A stretch of 11,402 nucleotides of DNA from an uncultured Oscillospiraceae bacterium. GTDB taxonomy: Bacteria; Bacillota; Clostridia; Oscillospirales; Oscillospiraceae. Position 1 is the first letter of the stretch. Every line of letters starts with the position of its first letter. Location of the stretch: positions 1-11,402 of the forward strand of contig CARXAY010000023.1 in NCBI GenBank assembly GCA_949093475.1, written 5' to 3'. The notes below the pieces were generated by a model, which did not search any database, was not told the DNA's origin, and saw nothing but the letters and a program-made list of their open reading frames with translations. The translations under genes and the position numbers were made by a program. Positions 1-7,791 of the stretch are shown here, piece after piece.

Positions 1-1275
1 GCCTAATGTATAGGTGGTGTTGTTGGTCTTGGAGTCCCATGTGCTTGTGCCGCCGAAGGCGTCCACGATGCGACTCACCGGCACTAAGGTGCGGTTGTTC
101 TCCGCGATGGGGTACACGTTGGCGTTCTGATCGTCCACCTGAACCACATCGTTGTTGACGCACATCTTATTATAACCGATACCCAGCACCGCCGTCACCT
201 TCTCCGGCGGACGCTCCGCGCTGCCCAGCTTTGCCCCCGTGGGGGTGCGGCGGTTGGACTCCACCGGCTGGAGGCCGTTGTCCCACGCCACGGTGATATA
301 GCAGCTTTTGCCGCTGTCCCACACCTGAACCTTCAAATGAAACGGGCCGTAGTTGTTCCAGTCAATGGCGCCCCCCGCCGCCAGATCTTCCTCCATGGCC
401 GCCGTGCCGGCGTAGCCGATGTACCACGTGGAGCATTTGCCCCCCGACCAAGAGGTGTCCTCCCGGTCAACGAGCTGGCCGTTCCTCCGCCGGGTTTTCA
501 GATAGAAGTTGTCCTCCCCCACCAGCAGGTTCACATACTCCTCCGCGGCCTGAAACAGCTCGTCATAGGACAAGGGGGTTTTGTGCTTGTCCTCGTAATA
601 GCCGCCCCCTTCGGAGCCGGTCAGGTAGTACCCTGTGGCCGAGGCCATGTCCTGGAAGGTGTTGTCGCTGTTCCCCACCGTGTTCCCGCCGTTCTCTTCC
701 TTGTCGGTGTTGTCGGGCCGGTCGTCTCCCACGTCGGGGTCGGCATAGTGGTCAATGCCCTCGGGGCGCAGGGCGGAGTCCCACCGCACCGTGACGGAAT
801 TGCGCCGGGCAGGGTTGGGCCGGGAAGCGTCCCGCTCGGCCCGCACGGCGATGTGATATTCCCCATAGTCGGGCCAAGTCTTGTCCGAGCGCAGAGCCTT
901 CAGCGTGCCCTTCATGGGGGCGCTGCCGGTGTAGCGCAGGGCGCAGCTATACTGCACCTCCTCGCCGCCCTCCTTGCCGTACACCACCTTCATGGGGGAG
1001 ACCACCTCAAAGTCCCCCGTGTCCTCCAGCAGGTCGATGTAGTCCTCCGCCAGAAACAGGCAGTTGTCCCAGTCGTCGCCAGACTGGAAATAGGTCTGGC
1101 TGGGCACGGCGGAGCTGCCGATGGCGGGCCATGCCTTGTCCGCCTTCATGCCCACCCCCACATTCTCGGCAAACTCCGGGAAGTAGACCAGCCCGGCGGC
1201 CATGACGGGGAGCAGTCCCGCCGTCAGCGCCGCGCACAGCAGCAGGGCCAGCAGTCTCTTTGTCGTCCGTTTCAT
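1..1275 (-). CDS. Secreted protein with duplicated unknown domain and stalk-like domain, partial (3' end missing)
   Basis: Open frame of 425 codons from an ATG at 1273-1275 that leaves the window at base 1 with no stop, so the C-terminus is missing. The start is supported by AGGAGG at 1284-1289 (minus strand). Residues 1-27 look like a Sec signal peptide: KRTTKR, then a Leu/Ala-rich core, ending near VMAA. Residues about 68-174 and 236-340 resemble each other, sharing AE-Y--LL near the start, Y-G-A-M in the middle, W--YG, and TV-WD--L-P at the end, which indicates an internal duplication. They are joined by an acidic Asp/Asn/Gly-rich linker (about 175-230). Residues about 363-425 match the start of the copper amine oxidase N-terminal-like (stalk) domain found in many Firmicutes surface proteins, with NNRTLVPVSRIVDAFGG followed by TWD. 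That domain name does not imply amine oxidase activity. An extracellular or cell-wall location is inferred; the repeated domain is not recognised and the function is unknown. The gene lies 14 bases after metA and is probably cotranscribed with it. Confidence 0.85.
   Translation of the reverse strand, partial: MKRTTKRLLALLLCAALTAGLLPVMAAGLVYFPEFAENVGVGMKADKAWPAIGSSAVPSQTYFQSGDDWDNCLFLAEDYIDLLEDTGDFEVVSPMKVVYGKEGGEEVQYSCALRYTGSAPMKGTLKALRSDKTWPDYGEYHIAVRAERDASRPNPARRNSVTVRWDSALRPEGIDHYADPDVGDDRPDNTDKEENGGNTVGNSDNTFQDMASATGYYLTGSEGGGYYEDKHKTPLSYDELFQAAEEYVNLLVGEDNFYLKTRRRNGQLVDREDTSWSGGKCSTWYIGYAGTAAMEEDLAAGGAIDWNNYGPFHLKVQVWDSGKSCYITVAWDNGLQPVESNRRTPTGAKLGSAERPPEKVTAVLGIGYNKMCVNNDVVQVDDQNANVYPIAENNRTLVPVSRIVDAFGGTSTWDSKTNNTTYTLG
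256..1074 (-). repeat. Two diverged copies of a ~105-residue protein domain
   Basis: Within the secreted protein, residues 68-174 (bases 754-1074) and 236-340 (bases 256-570) align by eye. Shared positions include AEDYIDLL against AEEYVNLL, YTGSAPM against YAGTAAM, WPDYGEYH against WNNYGPFH, and VTVRWDSALRP against ITVAWDNGLQP. The order and spacing of these blocks are preserved, but most other residues differ, so this is an old duplication rather than a recent DNA repeat. I do not recognise the domain. Confidence 0.65.
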
Positions 1276-1289
1276 TTGTCCTTCCTCCT

Positions 1290-2204
1290 TTATATATTAC
1301 GAACGTCGTAGGGCGTGGTCTGGTACACGTAGTAGTTGAGCCAGTTGGTATACAAAAGCTGGGCCGCCGACCGCCACTGCACGATGGGCTCTTTCGTGGG
1401 GTCGTCATCGGGGAAATAGTGCCGGGGCACGTCGATGGGAAGGCCCTTGTCCACATCCCGGCGATACTCCCGCGCCAGCGTGTCCGGGTCATACTCCGGG
1501 TGGCCGGTGATGAAGAACTGGCGGTTGTCCCGGCTTTTCACCGCGAACACCCCCGCCTCCTCCGACACCGCCAGCAGCTCCAGCGCAGGGATCTCTAAAA
1601 TATCCTCGGCGCGGTTTTCCGTGTGGCGGGAATGGGGGACGTAAAACACATCGTCAAACCCCCGGAACAGCGGGGAGTTGGGCTTGAGCGCCCGGTGGGG
1701 GAACACGCCGAACAGCTTTTTGTCCATGGCGTGCTTGGGAATACCATAGTGGTAATAAAACGCCGCCTGCGCGCCCCAGCAGACGTGGAAGGTGGAGTGG
1801 ACGTGGGTCTTGCTCCACTCCATGATGGCGCACAGCTCCGGCCAGTAGTCCACCTCCTCAAACTCCATGTTCTCCACCGGCGCGCCGGTGATGATCATGC
1901 CGTCGTACTTGTTGTCGCGGATGCGCTCAAAGGTGGTGTAGAAGGATTGCAGATGGGACACGTCGGTGTAGTGGCCCACATAGCTGGCGGTCTGCAAAAG
2001 CTCCACCTGAATTTGTAGGGGGGTGTTGGAGAGCTTGCGCAAAAGCTGGGTCTCGGTGACGATCTTGGTGGGCATCAGATTAAGGATCAGCACCTTCAGC
2101 GGGCGGATATCCTGATGGAACGCCCGGAACTCGGTCATGGTGAAGATGTTTTCCTCCTCCAGCACCTCGCGGGCGGGGAGGGAATCCGGGATGCGAATGG
2201 GCAT
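1290..2204 (-). CDS. metA: Homoserine O-acetyltransferase (MetA/HTS family)
   Basis: A 304-residue cytosolic enzyme that acylates the hydroxyl of L-homoserine, the first committed step of methionine synthesis. The length matches the family. The catalytic cysteine is C142 in FHVCWGAQA, with H235 and E237 in ITGHPEYD; these numbers coincide with E. coli MetA. LNLMPTK (41-47) is the conserved N-terminal motif. Residue 111, in TGAPVE, is Glu. In characterised members Glu here goes with acetyl-CoA use, as in Bacillus cereus, and Gly with succinyl-CoA use, as in E. coli, so an acetyl donor is inferred. The ATG at 2202-2204 is preceded by CAGGAGGTGG (2209-2218), a near-ideal ribosome binding site. 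A promoter lies just upstream and the leader is only about 30 nt, so no SAM riboswitch or T-box fits. The secreted stalk-domain gene starts 14 bases after the stop, with no terminator between them. The family call is very secure; the acyl donor is a prediction. Confidence 0.97.
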   Translation of the reverse strand: MPIRIPDSLPAREVLEEENIFTMTEFRAFHQDIRPLKVLILNLMPTKIVTETQLLRKLSNTPLQIQVELLQTASYVGHYTDVSHLQSFYTTFERIRDNKYDGMIITGAPVENMEFEEVDYWPELCAIMEWSKTHVHSTFHVCWGAQAAFYYHYGIPKHAMDKKLFGVFPHRALKPNSPLFRGFDDVFYVPHSRHTENRAEDILEIPALELLAVSEEAGVFAVKSRDNRQFFITGHPEYDPDTLAREYRRDVDKGLPIDVPRHYFPDDDPTKEPIVQWRSAAQLLYTNWLNYYVYQTTPYDVRNI

Positions 2205-2237
2205 ACATCCACCTCCTGCAAATGGTTCAGATACTTC

Positions 2238-2266
2238 ATTATAATCCTATTTCCCCCTCGGCGCAA
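2238..2266 (-). promoter_or_regulatory. Candidate SigA promoter of metA
   Basis: Read on the minus strand, a perfect TATAAT (2238-2243) follows a weak -35 TTGCGC (2261-2266) at exactly 17 bases. Transcription would start about 27-30 bases before the metA ATG. The weak -35 box leaves room for an activator, but no operator was identified. Confidence 0.65.
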
Positions 2267-2293
2267 GGAGAATCCAATATATTAAAAATGTAT

Positions 2294-2340
2294 GTCCTCC
2301 CCGGTTTCTGCCATACTAAGGAAAACTGCGTCAGGAGGAC
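2294..2340 (+). promoter_or_regulatory. Inverted repeat that could sequester the tepA ribosome binding site
   Basis: GTCCTCC (2294-2300) is perfectly complementary to GGAGGAC (2334-2340), which contains most of the AGGAGG ribosome binding site of the next gene. Inside the 33-base loop, GTTTCT (2304-2309) could pair with AGGAAAAC (2319-2326) with one bulge, extending the structure. It matters only if the transcript starts upstream of 2294. The only AT-rich -10-like stretch there is TATATT (2278-2283), which has no good -35. Seven base pairs including a CCTCC core could arise by chance. Confidence 0.35.
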
Positions 2341-2349
2341 TTTTATACC

Positions 2350-3072
2350 ATGAGCGAGACTACCCCCACCGTGCCTCAAAATGAAAACAGCGGGCAAAAC
2401 AGTGATTCCGCAGAATTTCGTCAGGACATCGTAGACCTTGGCTCGTCCACCATCCGCACCGCCCGGGGCTCGATCCACACCCTCACCATCGTGGGGCAGA
2501 TCGAGGGGCATCAGGAGCTGCCCTCCAACGCCAAGGCCACCAAATACGAACACGTCCTCCCCCTGCTGGCGTCGGTGGAGGAGAGCGAGGACATCGACGG
2601 TCTGCTGGTGCTGCTCAACACCGTGGGCGGCGACATCGAGGCGGGCCTTGCCATCGCCGAGCTGATCGCGGGGATGAAAAAACCCACCGTCTCGCTGGTG
2701 CTGGGGGGCGGGCACTCCATCGGCGTGCCGCTGGCGGCGTCGGCCAAAAAGTCCTTCATCGTCCCATCGGCGGCCATGACCATCCACCCCGTGCGCCTCA
2801 ACGGGCTGGTCATCGCCGTGCCCCAGACCTTCAACTACTTCGAGCGCATCCAAGAGCGCATCATCGAATTTGTGGTGGCCAACTCCCACATCGCCCGGGA
2901 GGACTTCACCCGTCTCATGCTCCGCACCGGGGAGCTGGCCGCTGACGTGGGCAGCGTCATCTATGGGCAGGAGGCAGTGGATCTGGGCCTCATCGACGCC
3001 ATCGGCGGGCTTTCCGACGCGTTGGACTGCCTTCACGCCATGATTGATGCCAAAAGTGGGGAGAAAAAATAA
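2350..3072 (+). CDS. tepA: ClpP-like serine protease, TepA family (translocation-enhancing protein)
   Basis: A 240-residue protein of the ClpP/crotonase fold, closest by recognisable motifs to Bacillus subtilis TepA (YmfB). Residues 1-28 are a polar, probably disordered N-terminus; the conserved core starts around 39 with RGSIHTLTIVGQIEGH. LLNTVGGDIEAGLAIAELI (88-106) is the typical ClpP-fold strand-helix. S123 in GGGHSIGVP is the likely nucleophile and H146 in TIHPVRL the likely general base, a spacing close to that of ClpP. I could not assign the third catalytic residue with confidence. TepA has been linked to protein export and to cleavage of small acid-soluble spore proteins in Bacillus, but its role here is inferred only from homology. 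There is no signal peptide, so it should be cytosolic or membrane-associated. AGGAGG (2333-2338) lies 11 bases before the ATG. The gene is divergent from metA and is followed at once by the glgB promoter, with no terminator seen between. In many Firmicutes tepA lies near ftsK; that partner is absent here. Confidence 0.9.
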   Translation: MSETTPTVPQNENSGQNSDSAEFRQDIVDLGSSTIRTARGSIHTLTIVGQIEGHQELPSNAKATKYEHVLPLLASVEESEDIDGLLVLLNTVGGDIEAGLAIAELIAGMKKPTVSLVLGGGHSIGVPLAASAKKSFIVPSAAMTIHPVRLNGLVIAVPQTFNYFERIQERIIEFVVANSHIAREDFTRLMLRTGELAADVGSVIYGQEAVDLGLIDAIGGLSDALDCLHAMIDAKSGEKK

Positions 3073-3088
3073 AAAGACGGCTTGACCC

Positions 3089-3117
3089 TTGACGAGTTCC
3101 CCTGCGTGCTGTATAAT
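3089..3117 (+). promoter_or_regulatory. Strong SigA-type promoter of the glgBCDA operon
   Basis: TTGACG (3089-3094) and TATAAT (3112-3117) are separated by exactly 17 bases, one mismatch from consensus overall. A start near 3124 gives a leader of about 110 nt before the glgB ATG at 3234. The promoter begins 17 bases after the tepA stop, so glgB need not depend on tepA transcription. Confidence 0.85.
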
Positions 3118-3195
3118 ATCACCAAAGATGGGCGGATTATCTCCAGCTCTCTCTGTAGATTTTGACCCATTTCACGAAAAATAGACTATAAAGCA

Positions 3196-3217
3196 GGCAA
3201 AGTGACCAAACTTTGCC
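3196..3217 (+). promoter_or_regulatory. Stem-loop directly upstream of the glgB ribosome binding site
   Basis: GGCAAAGT (3196-3203) and ACTTTGCC (3210-3217) form a perfect 8-bp stem with loop GACCAA. The loop bases GACC (3204-3207) are also complementary to GGTC (3218-3221), which touches the ribosome binding site AGGAGG (3222-3227). An alternative 4-bp pairing could therefore compete with the stem. There is no T-run, so it is not an intrinsic terminator. A role in translation or mRNA stability is speculation. Confidence 0.5.
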
Positions 3218-3233
3218 GGTCAGGAGGCGCGGA

Positions 3234-5422
3234 ATGAATACGAAGAAACACAGATTCCCTGAATTTACCGCCGGCGATGCTGTAGATGCCTATTCTTATC
3301 TGGGCTCGCATCCCGAAAAGAAGGGCTGGACGTTCCGCGTCTGGGCCCCCGCCGCCAAGGCGGTGTCTCTGGTTGGCGACTTCAACTCGTGGGACAATAA
3401 GGCCACCACTATGTTCCCTCTGGGCGACGGCATTTGGGAAGTCCATGTGGACGGCCTGAAGCAGTTCGACATTTATAAGTACGCCGTCACCGGGCAGGAC
3501 GGGCAGGTGCGGCTGAAGGCCGACCCCTACGCATTCCATGCCGAGACCCGCCCCGGCACGGCCTCCAAGCTCTATGACCTGTCCGGCTATCAGTGGGGCG
3601 ACGCCGCTTGGCTCAAGCGCCGGGCCAACACCCCCATCTATGACAACCCCGCCAACATCTATGAGGTGCATCTCGGCTCTTGGCGGCGCACGCTGGAGGG
3701 CGAGTTCCTCTCCTACCGCGATATGGCCGAGCAGCTCCCCGGCTATGTGAAAGAGATGGGCTTCACCCATGTGGAGCTGATGCCCATCACCGAATACCCG
3801 CTGGACGCCTCTTGGGGCTATCAGTGTACCGGCTATTTTGCCGCCACCAGCCGTTACGGCACGCCCCACGACCTCATGTACTTAATCGACAAGCTCCATC
3901 AGGCCGGCGTGGGCGTCATTCTGGACTGGGTTCCCGCCCACTTCCCCAAGGACGCCTTTGGTCTTTACCAGTTTGACGGCTCTCCTACTTATGAATACGC
4001 CGACTCCCGCAAAGGGGAACACAAGGACTGGGGCACGATGGTCTTTGACTACGCCCGCCATGAGGTTCGCTCCTTCCTCTTCTCCTCGGCCAACTTCTGG
4101 ATGCAGGAATACCACATCGACGGCCTGCGGGTGGATGCGGTCGCCTCCATGCTGTATCTGGACTACAGCCGTCAGGGCGGCGAGTGGGTGCCCAACGTCA
4201 ACGGCGGGCACGAGAATCTGGAAGCGGTAGACTTCCTCCAGAAGCTCAACCAACATATGTTTGCCCTGCACCCCGGCTGCCTGATGATCGCCGAGGAATC
4301 CACCGCTTGGCCCAACGTCTCCAAGCCTGTAGGTAAGGGCGGTCTGGAGGGCGGACTGGGCTTCAACCTCAAGTGGAACATGGGGTGGATGAACGACATC
4401 ACCCACTACATGAAGCTCGATCCCTACTTCCGCCAGTTCAACCATAAGGATATCACCTTCTCCTTCCTGTACGCCTTCTCGGAGAACTTCGTTCTGCCCT
4501 TGAGCCACGATGAGGTCGTCCACATGAAGGGGTCTTTCCTCAACAAGATGCCCGGCAAGTACGAAGAGCAGTTCCAAGGCGTGCGCGCCTTCTACGGCTA
4601 TATGATGACCCACCCCGGCAAAAAGCTGACCATGATGGGCAGCGAGTTCGGCCAGTGGAACGAGTGGCACTTTGAGTCCTCTCTGGACTGGCATCTCATC
4701 GATCCCGCCACCCCCAACTGCCTCCAGCACCGTCAGCTTCACGCCTACTTCAAGGCTCTCAACGACTTCTATCTCAAGACCCCCGCTCTCTGGGAGCAGG
4801 ACTTCTCTTGGGAGGGCTTTGAGTGGCTGTGCGCCGACGACAACCAGAACAACGTGGCCTCCTTCATCCGCCGGGACAAGAAGGGCAAGTGGGTCATGGT
4901 GGTGTGCAACTTCTCCCCCGTCCTGAGGGAAGGCTACCGCATCGGCGTTCCTGACGCCGGACAATATGAGGTGGTGTTCTCCTCCGACGATGTGGAATTT
5001 GGCGGCGAGGGCCGCGCCCCCAAGGGCAAGCTCAAAACCGACCCGGAGGGGATGCACGGCCGGGAGCAGTCCCTGAAGCTCACCATCCCGCCCATGTCCA
5101 CCATGATCTTGGCCTGCACCAAGAAAGCCCCGTCCAAGAAGCCGGCGGCCAAGGTGGAAAAGGTGGAGAAGAAGCCGGCGGCGAAAAAGCCCGCAGCAAA
5201 GAAACCTGCGGCGAAGAAGGCCGCTCCCGCCAAGGCGGCAGTCAAGCCCGTGGAGAAAAAGGCCGCCCCCGCCAAGGCCGCTGCCAAGCCCGCAGAGAAG
5301 AAAGTTGAGCCGGTCAAGCCCGTCCCCGTCAAAGCCCCCGAAAAGGCGGCTGTGAAGCCTGTTTCCAAGGCGGCGGAAGCGCCCGCCGCAAAAATTGTTG
5401 TGAAAAAGGATGTGAAGAAGCC

Positions 5423-5426
<4 letters not shown>
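3234..5426 (+). CDS. glgB: 1,4-alpha-glucan branching enzyme GlgB with Lys/Ala/Pro-rich C-terminal tail
   Basis: A 730-residue glycogen branching enzyme of family GH13, which cuts alpha-1,4 chains and rejoins them as alpha-1,6 branches. Residues about 25-115 form the CBM48 domain (WTFRVWAPAAKAVSLVGDFNSW). There is no room for the extra N1 domain seen in E. coli GlgB, so this is the shorter-N-terminus type. The catalytic barrel (about 140-500) carries the GH13 regions: DWVPAHFP (231-238), GLRVDAV with nucleophile D301, IAEEST with acid/base E354 (or the adjacent E355), and LSHDEVVH with D426. The C-terminal beta domain ends near 628 (STMILAC), which is the usual end of the family. Residues 629-730 are an unusual basic, repetitive tail (separate entry). 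ATG 3234 was chosen because AGGAGG (3222-3227) sits six bases upstream; an in-frame TTG at 3213 would lie before that site. The stop overlaps the glgC GTG start by four bases. Confidence 0.97.
5118..5423 (+). repeat. Low-complexity Lys/Ala/Pro repeat tail of GlgB
   Basis: Residues 629-730 consist almost only of Lys, Ala, Pro, Val and Glu. They include three successive KKPAA units (646-660) and two longer related units, PVEKKAAPAKAA (672-683) and PAEKKVEPVKPV (686-697). The tail is strongly basic and probably disordered, like the tails of histone-H1-like bacterial proteins. The KKPAA copies use different codons (for example CCG GCG GCG, CCC GCA GCA, CCT GCG GCG), which suggests an older, retained repeat rather than fresh slippage. 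The reading frame stays open into the glgC overlap, so the tail is genuine coding sequence. Its function is unknown. Confidence 0.9.
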
Positions 5427-6636
<1,210 letters not shown>

Positions 6637-6640
<4 letters not shown>

Positions 6641-7749
6641 ACAACCTCCATGGTTTGATCTTCGCCTACCGCTCCAATAAAGACCTCCGGGAGCTGACCC
6701 AGCACCGCAATACCTGCTCCATCCCCTTTGGCGGACGTTACCGTCTGGTGGACTTCACCCTCTCCAGCATGGTCAACGCCGGCGTCACCGACGTGGGTAT
6801 GATCGTCCACTCCTCCTACCAGTCCCTTCTGGATCATGTGGGTTCGGGCAAGGACTGGGATCTGAGCCGCAAGCACGGCGGTCTGCGGATCCTGCCCCCC
6901 TTCGGCTATGCCGACGCTCCCACCGGCGACTATTATGGCCGCATGGACTCTCTGTCCGGGGTGCGCTCCTATCTGGAGGACATCAAGCAGGATTACGTCA
7001 TCCTCTCCGGCGGCGACGTGGCCGCCAACCTCCCCGTTCAGGACATCTACAACCAGCATCTGGCCACCAAGGCGGACATCACCGCCGTGGTCACCTGCCA
7101 GAGCATCGGCGAGCCCCGCTCCTGCACCTATCTGTCCACCAATCCTGACGGGCGGGTCACCGATGTGTTCGTCCATCCCAAGTCCCCCATGGGCTGCGAG
7201 GCGGTGGAGGTCTACATCCTCTCCAAGCCCCTCCTCCTCTCTCTGGTGGATCACTGCGCCGCCCACAACATCCACTCCTTCAGCGACGGCGTGATCCTCG
7301 CCATGAAGGATCGCCTCCACATCCACACCTATCAGTTTGACGGCTATGTGGGCCGCTTCCATACGCTGGGCGCATACTTTGAACACTCCATGGATCTCCT
7401 CGATCCCGCCGTCCGCGCCAGCCTGTTCGACCCCCGCTTCCCCATCAAGACCAAGGATCAGTCCAACCCCTCTACTTACTACGGCCCGGAGGCCCACGCC
7501 TCCAACTCCCTCATCGCGGACGGCTGCAAGGTGGAGGGAGAGGTGGATCACTGCATCCTCTTCCGCGGCGTTCAGGTGGAGAAGGGGGCACGCCTGAGCC
7601 ACTGCATCCTCATGCAGGGCACGACCGTGGGCGCGGGGGCGACCCTCCAGTACGCCATCACCGACAAGAACGTCCTCATCAACCCCGGACGGATGCTCAT
7701 GGGGCACGAGAGCTACCCCATCGCCATCGCAAAATACTCCAAAGTTTAA
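6637..7749 (+). CDS. glgD: Glucose-1-phosphate adenylyltransferase-like subunit GlgD
   Basis: A 370-residue GlgC paralogue found next to glgC in Firmicutes. The overall fold is kept: IPFGGRYRLVDFTLSSMVNAGV (29-50) matches the GlgC PFGGKYRIIDF region, and the C-terminal third is a beta-helix domain (VEGEVDHCILFRGVQVEKGARL). The catalytic signature is degenerate. The N-terminal GGxGxRL loop is replaced by FAYRSNKDLREL, the SGDHIYKMDY segment by SGGDVAANLPV, and the FEEKPK lysine region by VHPKSP. This is typical of GlgD, which is reported to be inactive alone and to raise GlgC activity in the complex; here that role is inferred from homology. The ATG overlaps the glgC stop as ATGA. AGGAGG (6621-6626) lies ten bases upstream, so it can also initiate on its own. 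Confidence 0.95.
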
Positions 7750-7791
7750 GGTCTTTTGGTTGCCACAGCGTATTGTGGAAAGGAGAACGTC

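Noticed and set aside
337..1311. A 324-codon plus-strand open frame opposite the secreted protein gene
   Set aside because: The minus-strand frame has a ribosome binding site, signal peptide and a recognisable stalk domain, while the plus-strand product shows none and is Val/Gly/His-rich.
1875..1890. A perfect 16-bp palindrome CACCGGCGCGCCGGTG inside metA
   Set aside because: It encodes the conserved TGAPV segment next to residue 111, so the bases are explained by coding constraint and GC-rich codon choice. No second copy was noticed.
2205..2349. A SAM riboswitch or T-box before metA
   Set aside because: The predicted start leaves a leader of only about 30 nt, and no riboswitch-like helices or terminator are visible on the minus strand of this gap.
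3196..3221. A true pseudoknot in the glgB leader (loop GACC with GGTC)
   Set aside because: With no connecting bases between the 8-bp stem and either GACC or GGTC, forming both helices together is sterically unlikely. They are better read as mutually exclusive pairings.
3213..3233. TTG at 3213 as the glgB start
   Set aside because: It lies upstream of the AGGAGG that is ideally spaced for ATG 3234, and would place that site inside the coding region.
7756..7791. TTG at 7756 as the glgA start
   Set aside because: ATG 7792 has AGGAG six bases upstream and begins the usual MKILFAASE; the extra 12 residues match nothing in the family.
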